The notes beneath the pieces were generated by a model. It did not search any database. It saw only the letters and a list, made by a program, of their open reading frames with translations, and was not told the origin of the DNA. DNA of 64,000 bases from contig NZ_JAABNT010000004.1 in NCBI RefSeq assembly GCF_010667575.1, forward strand, positions 248,001-312,000. The letters are read 5' to 3'. Source of the DNA: Sulfitobacter sediminilitoris (GTDB taxonomy: Bacteria; Pseudomonadota; Alphaproteobacteria; Rhodobacterales; Rhodobacteraceae). Below, one piece after another: positions 45,649 to 54,724 of the stretch. A program made the translations under genes and the position numbers. The first letter of the stretch is position 1. Every line of letters begins with the position of its first letter.

Positions 45649-45997
45649 ATTCGTCCTTGCCACCGCGATCATCCTCTTTGTGGCGTTTTGCCTGGGGTGG
45701 TTCGCGAACTGGCTGCTGCACCGTTTCACACGTGTGGCGGCGGGGGATGTCGCGCAGCTGGATAAGATGAGCCAGGAGCTTCACGAGGCTGAGGAAACAC
45801 GCGATCAGGCGATCACCTATCTGCAGCAACGCGAGGCGGAATTGACCAATCAACTCGCGCAAACCGAGGCAGAACTGTCGGCGGCAATGGAAGGTCTGCG
45901 CGATGCGCGCCACGAGGCTGAGGAAATGCGTGCCTATATCGAGAGTCAGTCGAAATCCGCGGACGGCGCTGACGCGGTCTTTGCCAGCAAGCGCTGA
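45635..45997 (+). CDS. membrane-anchored coiled-coil protein
   Basis: A 120-residue protein. An N-terminal membrane helix (about 6-24) is followed by a long acidic coiled coil with heptad-like repeats (LDKMSQELHEAEETRDQAITYL to AMEGLRDARHEAEEMRAYIE). It overlaps the OmpA/BON gene end, so it is probably coupled to it. It may help tether the OmpA-type protein at the envelope. No domain name recognised. Confidence 0.75.
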   Translation: MSRTEFVLATAIILFVAFCLGWFANWLLHRFTRVAAGDVAQLDKMSQELHEAEETRDQAITYLQQREAELTNQLAQTEAELSAAMEGLRDARHEAEEMRAYIESQSKSADGADAVFASKR

Positions 45998-46000
45998 GCG

Positions 46001-46441
46001 CTACCAGCGTTTGAGTGCGTCCTCGTCCTCGTCCTTCGCCGCAACCCATTCCGCACCGTCCGCAGTCACTTCCCGCTTCCAGAAGGGGGCGCGGGACTTC
46101 AGGTAATCCATCAGGAATTCCGCCCCCTTGAAGGCGTCCGCCCGATGCGGTGCGGCGGTCAGCACCATCATGATCACCTCGTTGGGTGCAAGGCGCCCGT
46201 AACGGTGAATGATCCGCGCGCCGGTCAGGTCAAACCGCGTGATCGCCTCCAGCCGGATATCGCCGAGCGCTCGCTCGGTCATGCCGGGATAGTGTTCGAT
46301 CTCCATATGCCGCAGGCCGCCCGCGATATCACGCGTGATCCCCGTAAAGCTGACCACGGCCCCGCTACCCTCCGCCGTCTTGGCGAAGGCATTCAGCTCC
46401 TGGCCCACATCAAAGGTGGCTTCCTGAACCCAGACCTCCAC
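46001..46441 (-). CDS. moaE: molybdopterin synthase catalytic subunit
   Basis: A 146-residue MoaE that adds sulfur from thiocarboxylated MoaD to precursor Z to form molybdopterin. It has GAVVSFTGITRD, LRHMEIEHYPGM, IIHRYGRLAPNEV and the catalytic Lys region FLMDYLKSRAPFWKRE. It follows moaD by one base on the reverse strand. Confidence 0.95.
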   Translation of the reverse strand: MEVWVQEATFDVGQELNAFAKTAEGSGAVVSFTGITRDIAGGLRHMEIEHYPGMTERALGDIRLEAITRFDLTGARIIHRYGRLAPNEVIMMVLTAAPHRADAFKGAEFLMDYLKSRAPFWKREVTADGAEWVAAKDEDEDALKRW

Positions 46442-46442
46442 G

Positions 46443-46688
46443 TCAGCCCCCGGTCATCGGCGGAAAGAACGCCACTTCGCGCGCGCCCGCGATCGAGGCA
46501 TCGAAATCCGTTAGCCTTTGATCGACCGCAACGCGCAAGGCCGACAGGTCGGAGAATGCCATCTCGTAGCGGTCCTCGCGCGCGCGCAACTCCTCGACCA
46601 GCGCACGCACGGTCTGCGCCTCGGTTTCGACCCGCTCACGAGGCAGGCCAATTCTTTCCCGCACCCATGCAAAGTACAAGACATCCAT
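46443..46688 (-). CDS. moaD: molybdopterin synthase sulfur-carrier subunit
   Basis: An 81-residue ubiquitin-fold protein starting MDVLYFAWVRERIGL and ending in the essential Gly-Gly tail (FFPPMTGG), which is thiocarboxylated. It overlaps the pgsA stop by one base (TGATG) and precedes moaE, so pgsA-moaD-moaE are coupled. Confidence 0.95.
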   Translation of the reverse strand: MDVLYFAWVRERIGLPRERVETEAQTVRALVEELRAREDRYEMAFSDLSALRVAVDQRLTDFDASIAGAREVAFFPPMTGG

Positions 46689-47353
46689 CAGCGTCCCTCC
46701 CTTAAATGCGGCAGTGCCTTTGTCAGGTAGTCAAAGCCGGTGATGGCCGTCAGCGCCGCCGCCAGCCACAAAAGCCAAAGGCCGATCAGCCCGGCCCATT
46801 CCATTCCTGCCAGCTTCCATCCCAGCCCGAGCACGTCTTCCTCATCCCCGTTCAGAATGGCCGAAATCATGGTTTCATCCATCCCGAAAACAGACATACC
46901 AAGGTAGTGCTCGAACACGCCTTGGCTGAACAGCACCGCAATCGCGATCATTTGCATCGTCGTCTTCCACTTGGCCAGTTTGGTCACCTTCAGCGTGCCC
47001 GCAACATCACCCAGAAACTCTCGCAGGCCGGAGACAAAGACCTCTCGAAAGAGGATGACCGTAGCGGGTAACACCAGCCAGGGCGACCAGCTTGAGAACC
47101 CGACAATCACCATCAGCGCGATCACCACCATCGCCTTGTCCGCGATGGGATCCAGCATCGCGCCCAGCTTGGTTTCCTGTTTCCAGGCGCGGGCGAGGTA
47201 GCCATCGAACCAGTCGGTGATTGCGGCCAGCAGGAATAGAACCAGCGCGAACCAATCCGCATAGGGCCGCGTGAAGTAAAGAAACATCACCGCCACCATC
47301 GGTGCCGCGAGCAAACGCAGAAGCGTCAGGATATTGGGTAGATTCCACTTCAT
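46688..47353 (-). CDS. pgsA: CDP-diacylglycerol-glycerol-3-phosphate phosphatidyltransferase
   Basis: A 221-residue membrane enzyme that makes phosphatidylglycerol phosphate. The CDP-alcohol phosphotransferase motif D-x2-D-G-x2-A-R-x8-G-x3-D-x3-D is complete in TDWFDGYLARAWKQ followed by LGAMLDPIADK. The start is typical (MKWNLPNILTLLRLL). It lies 121 bp after uvrC on the same strand and overlaps moaD. Confidence 0.94.
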   Translation of the reverse strand: MKWNLPNILTLLRLLAAPMVAVMFLYFTRPYADWFALVLFLLAAITDWFDGYLARAWKQETKLGAMLDPIADKAMVVIALMVIVGFSSWSPWLVLPATVILFREVFVSGLREFLGDVAGTLKVTKLAKWKTTMQMIAIAVLFSQGVFEHYLGMSVFGMDETMISAILNGDEEDVLGLGWKLAGMEWAGLIGLWLLWLAAALTAITGFDYLTKALPHLREGR

Positions 47354-47474
47354 CTTGGCCGCACCCTACAGCGCGATGCGGGGGTGTGAAAGCGCGAACC
47401 CACGTTGAATGTCGTGACCCGCCAAACGCTCGGTGTGCCATGCTGGCGTGCGCCTGCTCCACCCTTGCATCTGC

Positions 47475-49340
47475 CTAGCCGCGCTCGTGAAAATACGCGT
47501 AGATCGTCTCGGCCAGCGCATCTGAAACGCCATCGACAGCCTTGAGATCCGAGAGGTTTGCCCGCCCCACCGCCTTTGCCGATCCAAAATGGGCAAGCAA
47601 TGCACGCTTGCGCGCCGCGCCAACGCCGGGCACGTCGTCCAACGGTGTAGCACCCACGGCCTTGGCCCGTTTCGCACGGTGTGTCCCGATGGCAAAACGG
47701 TGCGCCTCGTCCCGCATGCGCTGAACGAAATAAAGCACCGGATCGTTGTGGCGCAGCGCCATCGGTTGCTTGCCGACGCGGTGGAATTCCTCTTTGCCGG
47801 CATCACGGTCAATGCCTTTGGCGACACCGACCATCGGAATGTCCTCGACCCCGTATTCACGCATGATCTGGGCCACGGCACTGACCTGACCCGCGCCACC
47901 GTCGATCAGCAGCAGGTCGGGCCAATGCCCTTCCTTGCGATCGGGATCTTCCTTGAGCAGACGCTTGAACCGCCGGGTCAGCACCTCTTTCATCATGCCG
48001 AAGTCATCGCCGGGGGTCAGGTCATCCCCGCGAATATTGAACTTGCGGTACTGGTTTTTCATCATCCCATCGGCGCCCGCGACAATCATCGCGCCCACGG
48101 CGTTGGTCCCCTGAATATGCGAGTTGTCGTAAACCTCGATCCGGTCCGGCGTCTTTGGCAGATCGAACGCCTCGGCCAACCCTTGCAGCAGCTTGGCCTG
48201 TGTCGCCGTCTCGGCCATCTTGCGCGCAAGACTTTCGCGGGCGTTACGCAGCGCGCCGTCCACCAGCTCCGCCTTCTCACCCCGCCTTGGCACCAGCAAT
48301 TCGACCTTGCGACCCAGTTTGCCTGACAGCGCCTCGGCCATCAGGTCGGGGTTCTCGATCTCATTCGAAAGGATCAGCTGGCGTGGCGGCTCGCGGGTGT
48401 CGTAAAATTGACCGATAAAGGCCTCCAGCACCTCGGCCGCATCGACGTCAGCACCAACGCGTGGGTAGTAATCCTTGTTGCCCCAATTCTGGTTGGCCCG
48501 GATAAAGAACACCTGCACACAGGCTTGTCCGCTGTCCATGTGAAGCGCGATGATGTCAGCCTCGGTCACGCCCTTCGGGTTGATGCCTTGCGCTGTCTGC
48601 ACTTGGGTCAGCGCCTTGATCCGGTCGCGCAGGGCAGCCGCGCGTTCAAATTCCATCGCATCTGAAGCTGCATTCATTTCCGACGCAAGCCGCGCCTGGA
48701 TGTCTGTTGTCTTACCGCAGAGAAACCGTTCTGCGTCCTTCACGGTCTGCTGGTAATCCTCTGGGCTGATCTTGCCCACGCAGGGGGCCGAGCAGCGCTT
48801 GATCTGATATTGCAGGCAGGGCCGCGTGCGGCTTTCGAACATTGCGTTCGAACAGTCGCGCAGCAGGAACACCCGTTGCAGCTGGTTCAGCGTCCGATTT
48901 ACCGCGCCCGCGCTGGCGAAGGGGCCGTAATATGCCCCACGCTCTTTCTTGGCGCCACGGTGTTTCTTGATCTGAGGATAGTCGTGATCCGCCGTCACAA
49001 GGATATTGGGAAAGCTTTTGTCATCGCGCAGCAGAACATTGAATTTCGGTTTAAGCTGCTTGATCAGATTCTGCTCTAGCAGCAGCGCCTCTGTTTCGGT
49101 CTTGGTGGTCAGGAACATCATCGACGCTGTGTTCGAGATCATCCGCGCGATACGTGGCGAATGCCCTGCGGGACGTGCATAGTTGCTGACCCGAGCGCGC
49201 AAATTGCGCGCTTTTCCAACGTAAAGCACACGGCTCTCGGCATCCAGCATGCGGTACACACCCGGCGAGGTATCAATGGTCTTGAGATACCCCTGAATGA
49301 CCTTGTGGCCAGTCTGCTGTGTCTGCGTCTTTTCTGCCAT
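47475..49340 (-). CDS. uvrC: excinuclease ABC subunit C
   Basis: A 621-residue nucleotide-excision repair nuclease. In order: GIY-YIG domain (SPGVYRMLDAESRVLYVGKA, residues about 25-44), the Cys region RPCLQYQIKRCSAPCVGKI, a UVR motif for UvrB contact near 215, the RNase H-like endonuclease domain with EVYDNSHIQGT and LLIDGGAGQVSA, and a C-terminal helix-hairpin-helix. ATG 49340 (MAEKTQ) is preferred over an upstream start. No LexA-type GTTC-N7-GTTC box was seen upstream. The uvrC-pgsA-moaD-moaE order runs on the reverse strand. Confidence 0.96.
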   Translation of the reverse strand: MAEKTQTQQTGHKVIQGYLKTIDTSPGVYRMLDAESRVLYVGKARNLRARVSNYARPAGHSPRIARMISNTASMMFLTTKTETEALLLEQNLIKQLKPKFNVLLRDDKSFPNILVTADHDYPQIKKHRGAKKERGAYYGPFASAGAVNRTLNQLQRVFLLRDCSNAMFESRTRPCLQYQIKRCSAPCVGKISPEDYQQTVKDAERFLCGKTTDIQARLASEMNAASDAMEFERAAALRDRIKALTQVQTAQGINPKGVTEADIIALHMDSGQACVQVFFIRANQNWGNKDYYPRVGADVDAAEVLEAFIGQFYDTREPPRQLILSNEIENPDLMAEALSGKLGRKVELLVPRRGEKAELVDGALRNARESLARKMAETATQAKLLQGLAEAFDLPKTPDRIEVYDNSHIQGTNAVGAMIVAGADGMMKNQYRKFNIRGDDLTPGDDFGMMKEVLTRRFKRLLKEDPDRKEGHWPDLLLIDGGAGQVSAVAQIMREYGVEDIPMVGVAKGIDRDAGKEEFHRVGKQPMALRHNDPVLYFVQRMRDEAHRFAIGTHRAKRAKAVGATPLDDVPGVGAARKRALLAHFGSAKAVGRANLSDLKAVDGVSDALAETIYAYFHERG

Positions 49341-49627
49341 ACTCGCCTGTGATTCTTGTGTTGCGCTGCAATATGCCGCCTTCGGTAACAAGAGTTAACC
49401 TGTCCACGGATGTTGTGGATAACTCTGCGGGTAAGTTTGGGCGCTTCTGAATTTGTTGTTGTTTTCGGCCCATTTCCACAGTTTGCCCAAAAAATAGGCG
49501 CACTTTCAAGTTATTGATTTTACTTATTATTTTCTTACACGCCTCTCAACGCTATGAAATCAAAGAGAAATTATGACACAAATGTGACCGCGACTCATAG
49601 CAGTGCAGAACTCTGATGTGTCAACCT
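49341..49627. other. AT-rich gap between uvrC and SDR gene, with DnaA-box match and inverted repeat
   Basis: A 287-bp gap with no ORF of note. It holds TTGTGGATAA (49413-49422), containing a perfect DnaA 9-mer in reverse orientation, and the two-mismatch version ATTTCCACA (49472-49480). GAGTTA (49392-49397) and TCCAC (49403-49407) pair with GTGGA (49415-49419) and TAACTC (49420-49425). The stretch from about 49505 to 49580 is notably AT-rich. It probably contains the uvrC promoter; an origin role is unproven. Confidence 0.4.
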
Positions 49628-50407
49628 TCATTCTACTCCAAGGACATCCGGAGTTTGCCACCCAAGGTGTTGTCCCCCGTCTACGCACAAAAGCTGACCT
49701 GTGACGCCCGGAGCATCAAGGAAGTAGCCGAGTGCCGCAGTAATATCACCGGTGTTCGCCCCACGGCCCAAGACCGTGCTGGCCCGCTGATCAGCAAAAT
49801 GCGCGGCGCTTTGGCGACTACCCTGTAATGTCGGACCCGGTCCAATGGCGTTGACCCGTATGGTCGGCGCAAGTGCTTGGGCCGTCGTCTGGGTCATCGC
49901 CCAAAGCCCCATCTTGGCCAGCGTATATGTCATGAATTCAGGTGTCAGCTTGCGCACCCTTTGATCTATCATGTTGACGATCAGACCGGAGGCGACTGGC
50001 TCGCCCGCTGCATCCTGATCTGCGACCAGGTCCTGCGCTGCCATGGCCTGCGTCAACACGAACGGCGCGCGCAGATTGCTGACCATGTGCCTGTCCCAAC
50101 TTTCCCGCGTGGCCGTCTGAACATTGTCATATTCAAAGATCGACGCGTTATTGATCATGCAATAGATTGGCCCACCCAATCCTTCAGCCGCGCTTTTGAA
50201 CAGCGCCTGCGTTTGTGCATCGTCTAGAAGGTCTGCCTGCAACGCTACGGCATTGCGTCCCTTGGCCTTGATCTGTGCGACAACGTCTTCGGCGCCCTGC
50301 GCAGAACTGGCGTAGTGCACCGCGACGTCAAAACCGCGATCCGCAAGGTACAGCGCCATTGCTGCGCCAAGGCGCTGACCTGCGCCTGTTACAAGTGCCC
50401 GTTGCAT
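49628..50407 (-). CDS. short-chain dehydrogenase, pteridine-reductase-like
   Basis: A 259-residue SDR. The Rossmann motif is TGAGQRLGAAMA (residues 7-18), with the Arg-Leu variation typical of pteridine reductases. The catalytic region is VNMIDQRVRKLTPEFMTYTLAKMG: Asp replaces the usual Ser, with Y-x3-K present, as in PTR1/FolM-type enzymes. The NADPH-dependent substrate may therefore be a pterin such as dihydromonapterin. No fol gene is adjacent to confirm this. It lies 10 bp downstream of the antiporter gene on the same strand. Confidence 0.82.
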   Translation of the reverse strand: MQRALVTGAGQRLGAAMALYLADRGFDVAVHYASSAQGAEDVVAQIKAKGRNAVALQADLLDDAQTQALFKSAAEGLGGPIYCMINNASIFEYDNVQTATRESWDRHMVSNLRAPFVLTQAMAAQDLVADQDAAGEPVASGLIVNMIDQRVRKLTPEFMTYTLAKMGLWAMTQTTAQALAPTIRVNAIGPGPTLQGSRQSAAHFADQRASTVLGRGANTGDITAALGYFLDAPGVTGQLLCVDGGQHLGWQTPDVLGVE

Positions 50408-50417
50408 GGCATGCCTC

Positions 50418-51362
50418 CTAGATCAGGACCACGAATAGATAGAGGGCATATAGTGCGCTCAGGATAATCCCCCAGAGCCGCGTGATATCCATTTTCAAAA
50501 AGACGAAGGGGATCAGCAGCAAAGACGCACCCAGCATGACCCAAAGGTCAAAGCGAAGAAATTCTGGATCGACACCAATCGGGCCGACAAGGCTGGCAAT
50601 GCCGATAATGGCCAACAGGTTGAACATGTTCGAACCGATCACATTCCCCAACGCCACATCCGCCTGACGGCGCAACGCCGCCATCACCGTCGTAGCAAGT
50701 TCCGGCAACGACGTGCCGATGGCCACCAGTGTCAGGCCGATCACCGTGTCACTGACACCATAGGCCTGTGCAATAATCGTTGCGTTATCAACCAAAAGGC
50801 TGGCCCCAAGCGGCAGACCAATAAGGCCCAGCACCAGAAACACCGCGATCTGCCATTTCGGCATATCCGGGTCTGCGCCTTCAGGTTCTTCTTCGCCCTG
50901 ATCCGCTTTGCGATGGTTGTGTGCGTCGCGAAAAGCGTCACCAAGGACGTATGCCAGACCGCCCAGCAGAACGAGCCCCGCAATCCAATCAAACACACCC
51001 CTGAACGCCAGTGCGATGAACAGCACCGACGCGGCAATCATGAAATTGAAGGTCTTTCTGGTCTCACACTCCGACGTGTGCATCGTCGCCAGCAGCGCCG
51101 GAATGCCCAGCACCAGAAGGATATTCGCTGTGTTTGAGCCAACCACGTTCCCAAGCGCAATGCCCGGCGCATTGTCCAACACAGCCTTGATAGAGATCAG
51201 CAACTCTGGTGCAGAGGTTCCAAAGGCCACAATTGTCAGACTGACGATCAATGCAGGCACACCAAGGCGTAGGGAAAGGTTCACTGCGCCCTTGACCAGC
51301 GCGTCGCCCGCCAGCAGCAGAATGACCAGTCCAAGCCCCGACAGAAGCCATGGCATCAGCAT
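50418..51362 (-). CDS. calcium/sodium antiporter (CaCA family, YrbG-like)
   Basis: A 314-residue inner-membrane exchanger with about ten helices in two inverted repeats. The alpha-repeat signatures are FGTSAPELLISIKAVLDN with GNVVGSNTANILLVLG, and IGTSLPELATTVMAAL with GNVIGSNMFNLLAIIG. The central loop is acidic. ATG 51362 overlaps the stop of the upstream small gene by one base (TAATG). The ion specificity (Ca2+/Na+ or H+) is inferred from family. Confidence 0.92.
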   Translation of the reverse strand: MLMPWLLSGLGLVILLLAGDALVKGAVNLSLRLGVPALIVSLTIVAFGTSAPELLISIKAVLDNAPGIALGNVVGSNTANILLVLGIPALLATMHTSECETRKTFNFMIAASVLFIALAFRGVFDWIAGLVLLGGLAYVLGDAFRDAHNHRKADQGEEEPEGADPDMPKWQIAVFLVLGLIGLPLGASLLVDNATIIAQAYGVSDTVIGLTLVAIGTSLPELATTVMAALRRQADVALGNVIGSNMFNLLAIIGIASLVGPIGVDPEFLRFDLWVMLGASLLLIPFVFLKMDITRLWGIILSALYALYLFVVLI

Positions 51363-51526
51363 TACCCTTTACCTCCGCAGGTGCAGGGACCTTTGCCGAT
51401 ACGGTACCGTCCGCAAGCGTTGCATTTGGTCTGGGTCAGGCGTTTTGAGCCAAGCCAGTGCATCTTGCCGAACCACGCAAGCAGACCCATGAAAACCAGA
51501 AAAAGGAGGACAATCTTTGCAACCAT
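51362..51526 (-). CDS. 54-residue membrane-anchored zinc-ribbon-like protein
   Basis: ATG 51526 (reverse strand) opens a 54-codon ORF: an N-terminal membrane helix (IVLLFLVFMGLLAWFG), a basic linker, and CNACGRYRIGKGPCTCGG, a C-x2-C...C-x-C set that could bind zinc. It sits between the S49 peptidase (3 bp downstream of its stop) and the antiporter (one-base overlap), so it is probably co-transcribed with both. Function unknown. Confidence 0.65.
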   Translation of the reverse strand: MVAKIVLLFLVFMGLLAWFGKMHWLGSKRLTQTKCNACGRYRIGKGPCTCGGKG

Positions 51527-51529
51527 GCG

Positions 51530-52327
51530 TCAGAGACCGAACCGGGCAAAAGCTGCACGTTCTTCAATGCCCTGCACGGCATCTTGAACCATCTGCGCAC
51601 CCAGCCGGGACAGCAGTCCCTTCTTGGTGTTGTATTCGCGGAAGCGGACTTTATCGCCGAAACGCTCTTTCATCATCGGGCGCAGGTGACCGATGCCGTC
51701 GATCAATCCCAGTTCTACCGCCTTCTTGCCCAGCCATACCTCACCGGTGAACAGGTCTTGGTCTTCGGGCAGCTTACCGGGACGGTGGCCGCGGATATGA
51801 TCCTTGAAATTGACGTGGATGTCTTCCAGCAGCGTTTTCAGCCGCGCCACATCTTCGGGGTTTTCAGGGCGGAAAGGGTCCAGCATGCTTTTGGATTTGC
51901 CTGCTGTGTAAACACGCCGCTCCACGCCATGGTTCTTGATAAACTCATCCAGCCCAAAAGATGCGGATATCACCCCGATAGAGCCAACCACCGACGAGGC
52001 ATCAGCGAAAATCTCATCCGCCGCTACAGCCAGCCAATACCCCCCCGAGGCCGCCACGTCTTCGACAAAGGCGATGACAGGTACATCTTTTTCCTTGGCC
52101 AACCTGCGGATGCGCGCCGCAATCAGCGACGACTGCACCGGGCTGCCACCGGGCGAATTGATCTCAAGCGCAACAGCATCGGGCTTGCCCCGCGAGAAGG
52201 CTTTTTCAATGATCGGCCCAAGGGTCGCGTCATTCAACGTTGCACGTCCCTGACCGCCGATCATGCCGGCAAGGCGGATAACGGCAACGGTCGGGTCAGA
52301 TTTGAGGAAAGGCAGCCAGTTTTTCAT
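51530..52327 (-). CDS. S49-family peptidase (SohB/SppA-like)
   Basis: A 265-residue signal-peptide-peptidase-fold serine protease. The catalytic Ser is in DVAASGGYWLA, and the Lys probably in YTAGKSKSMLDPF. The INSPGGSPVQSS oxyanion loop and SVVGSIGVISASFG are also clear. It is the short single-domain form. No strong signal peptide is evident, so it may act at the membrane's cytoplasmic face or through an undetected anchor. ATG 52327 gives MKNWLPFLKSDPTVAVIRL; the frame is open upstream to 52414 across the ABC gene end. Confidence 0.9.
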   Translation of the reverse strand: MKNWLPFLKSDPTVAVIRLAGMIGGQGRATLNDATLGPIIEKAFSRGKPDAVALEINSPGGSPVQSSLIAARIRRLAKEKDVPVIAFVEDVAASGGYWLAVAADEIFADASSVVGSIGVISASFGLDEFIKNHGVERRVYTAGKSKSMLDPFRPENPEDVARLKTLLEDIHVNFKDHIRGHRPGKLPEDQDLFTGEVWLGKKAVELGLIDGIGHLRPMMKERFGDKVRFREYNTKKGLLSRLGAQMVQDAVQGIEERAAFARFGL

Positions 52328-52377
52328 GTGTTCCCATGTAGAGTGCGCATCGGGTGCAAACAAGGCAAAGCCAAGCT

Positions 52378-53139
52378 TTATTCCCGGATGCGCCAACCGG
52401 TGCGGAAAATCCACCAGATCACAGCCAGGCAGATCCCCGTGAACAACCCGATGGCCAGCAGGCTGGTCAGGATGGGCACGTCCGCCGTGTCAAAGAATGC
52501 CCAGCGAAAGCCGGAGATCAGATAGACCACAGGGTTGAACATCGAAATCGTCTGCCAGATCGGCGGCAGCATGGAGATTGAGTAGAACGACCCCCCCAGA
52601 AAGACGAGCGGCGTCACAATCAGCAAGGGCACGATCTGCAATTGCTCAAAGTTCCCGGCCCAGATACCGAGAATAAAGCCAAAGAGCGCAAAACTGATCG
52701 CGGTGAGGATGAGGAAGGCGACCATCGCCAGAGGATGGGCAATGGTAAAATCAACAAAAAAGAACGCGGTGATCAGAATGATGATCCCTATGATCAGCGC
52801 CTTTGTCGCGGCTGCACCGACATAGCCAATGACGATCTCAAGAAAGCTGATCGGCGCGGCCAGAAGCTCAAAGAAGGTGCCGATGAACTTGGGGAAATAG
52901 ATCCCGAAGGACGCATTGGAGATCGATTGAGTGATGACCGTCAGCATGATCAGCCCCGGCACGATGAATGCGCCATAGCTAACCCCTTCGACCTCTTCGA
53001 TACGGCTGCCAATGGCAGCGCCAAAGACGACGAAGTAAAGCGAGGTGGAGATGACCGGCGCCAGAAAGCTTTGCGCAATGGTGCGGAAAAAGCGAAACAT
53101 CTCGAAGACAAAGATGGAGCGGATGGCGGTCCAGTTCAT
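52378..53139 (-). CDS. ABC-2 type transporter permease
   Basis: A 253-residue permease with about six helices of the ABC-2 (YadH-like) class. '[33 protein letters not shown]' and '[36 protein letters not shown]' are typical of YadH. It overlaps the ATPase gene by four bases. It may export a drug, polysaccharide or lipid-linked compound; the substrate is unknown. Confidence 0.9.
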   Translation of the reverse strand: MNWTAIRSIFVFEMFRFFRTIAQSFLAPVISTSLYFVVFGAAIGSRIEEVEGVSYGAFIVPGLIMLTVITQSISNASFGIYFPKFIGTFFELLAAPISFLEIVIGYVGAAATKALIIGIIILITAFFFVDFTIAHPLAMVAFLILTAISFALFGFILGIWAGNFEQLQIVPLLIVTPLVFLGGSFYSISMLPPIWQTISMFNPVVYLISGFRWAFFDTADVPILTSLLAIGLFTGICLAVIWWIFRTGWRIRE

Positions 53140-54080
53140 GCCGCATCCTCCGCGTTGTCGCCGTTATTCACGAGGTTGACGAAAATCTCTTCAAGGCTGG
53201 ATTGTCGCGTGACCACGTCACGCAACACGAGCCCTTCCTTGGCGACATCGCTCAGCAGTTTTGTGATGCCCGTCCGTTCAGCCCGCGTGTCATAGGTGTA
53301 GATCAATGCACTGCCATCGTCAGACAGACGCAGGGCATCGGACTGCAACAGCATGGGCACTTCACTGATCGGTTCAGTCAGTTGAACCTCCAGCTCCTTC
53401 TGCCCCATGCGGGCCATCAGCGTGTTCTTTTCTTCGACCAGCATCAATTCACCCTTGGCGATCACGCCCACACGGTCGGCAATCGCTTCAGCCTCCTCGA
53501 TGTAATGGGTCGTCAGGATGATTGTCACACCGTCAGCTTTGAGGCCTGCAACAACGTCCCACATGTCCTTGCGCAACTCCACATCCACACCAGCGGTGGG
53601 TTCATCCAGAAACAAAACCCGTGGGTCATGCGACAGCGCTTTCGCAATCAGGACGCGACGCTTCATTCCGCCGGACAGCTCCCTGATCTGGCTGTCCTTC
53701 TTGTCCCAAAGCGAAAGCTGCTTGAGCACTTTCTCAATCGCCGCGTCATCGCCGCGCTTGCCAAAAAGTCCGCGTGAGAAACGCACCGTGTTGATCACGC
53801 GCTCAAAGGGTTCAAGATTGATCTCTTGCGGGACAAGCCCAATCATCGACCGGGCGGCGCGGTAGTCATTCACAATGTCATGCCCACCGACGGTCACGGA
53901 CCCAGATGTCGAAGTAGTGATCCCGCAAATAGTTGAGATCAAAGTAGTTTTGCCTGCACCATTCGGTCCAAGCAAAGCGAGGATTTCGCCCTCACGGATA
54001 TCTAGATCGACACCCTTAAGCGCCTCGAAACCGCCTTTGTAGGATTTCTTGAGGTCCCGGATTTCTACGATGTTTTGCAT
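53136..54080 (-). CDS. ABC transporter ATP-binding protein (YadG-like)
   Basis: A 314-residue ATPase. Walker [11 protein letters not shown] (about 38-47), Q-loop [12 protein letters not shown], signature [15 protein letters not shown] and Walker [13 protein letters not shown] are all present. A C-terminal regulatory extension of about 90 residues follows. It pairs with the permease downstream through an overlap. The ATG is preceded by a weak ribosome site (AAAG). Confidence 0.93.
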   Translation of the reverse strand: MQNIVEIRDLKKSYKGGFEALKGVDLDIREGEILALLGPNGAGKTTLISTICGITTSTSGSVTVGGHDIVNDYRAARSMIGLVPQEINLEPFERVINTVRFSRGLFGKRGDDAAIEKVLKQLSLWDKKDSQIRELSGGMKRRVLIAKALSHDPRVLFLDEPTAGVDVELRKDMWDVVAGLKADGVTIILTTHYIEEAEAIADRVGVIAKGELMLVEEKNTLMARMGQKELEVQLTEPISEVPMLLQSDALRLSDDGSALIYTYDTRAERTGITKLLSDVAKEGLVLRDVVTRQSSLEEIFVNLVNNGDNAEDAA

Positions 54081-54139
54081 GGTCTTTGCCCTTATTTGAC
54101 GGGCAACCTAGACCATCTGCGACAAAGTAACAGGCCGTT

Positions 54140-54655
54140 TCAGCCCTTTGACCGTCCGAACCAGCCCTTTTTTGCGGGCGCTTCTTCTGTCACTTCTTCC
54201 ATCTCTCCGTCGGATGGACCTTCAAGAGCGTCTTGCAGGTTTTGAAAAAACTGGTCCGCCATTTTCTTGGCAAAGCCGTCAATGATCCGGCTGCCAAGTT
54301 GCGCGAGCTTGCCACCGACCTTTGCCTCCACATCGTAGCTCAGTTCGGTACCGCCATCTTTTTCAACCAGTCGGACCTCGGCCCCGCCTTTGGCAAAACC
54401 GGCAGCTCCGCCCTTGCCCGATCCGTCAATCTTGAGCGATGTGTCAGGTACCAGATCAGAGATCGTCACCTCTCCCTTGAAGGTCGCCTTCACCGGCCCG
54501 ACCTTTTGGACAACCGTCGCTTCGTAGCCCTCTTCGACCGATCCAGTGACCTCTTGCGCACCGGGTACGCATTTCTTGAGCATCTCCGGGTCCAGCAAAG
54601 CCGCGTATACTTCGGACGGAGGAACAGAAATCTGGCGGGTGTCGGACATTTGCAT
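54140..54655 (-). CDS. CoxG-like SRPBCC protein (carbon monoxide dehydrogenase subunit G family)
   Basis: A 171-residue START/SRPBCC-fold protein: VYAALLDPEMLKKCVPGAQEV, GPVKATFKGEVTISDL, LSYDVEAKVGGKLAQLGSRIIDGFAKKMADQFF. A charged C-terminal tail ends near KKGWFGRSKG. CoxG members are named for CO dehydrogenase loci but most are not linked to them; a lipid-binding or membrane-anchoring role has been suggested for relatives. No CODH genes are here. ATG 54655 with AAGGAG eight bases upstream is chosen. Confidence 0.85.
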   Translation of the reverse strand: MQMSDTRQISVPPSEVYAALLDPEMLKKCVPGAQEVTGSVEEGYEATVVQKVGPVKATFKGEVTISDLVPDTSLKIDGSGKGGAAGFAKGGAEVRLVEKDGGTELSYDVEAKVGGKLAQLGSRIIDGFAKKMADQFFQNLQDALEGPSDGEMEEVTEEAPAKKGWFGRSKG

Positions 54656-54724
54656 GAGGGGCGCTCCTTGAATGACGTGGTGGCCTAGTTAACGCGGAGA
54701 CTGCCCCAGCGGCAAGGCCTGCAC

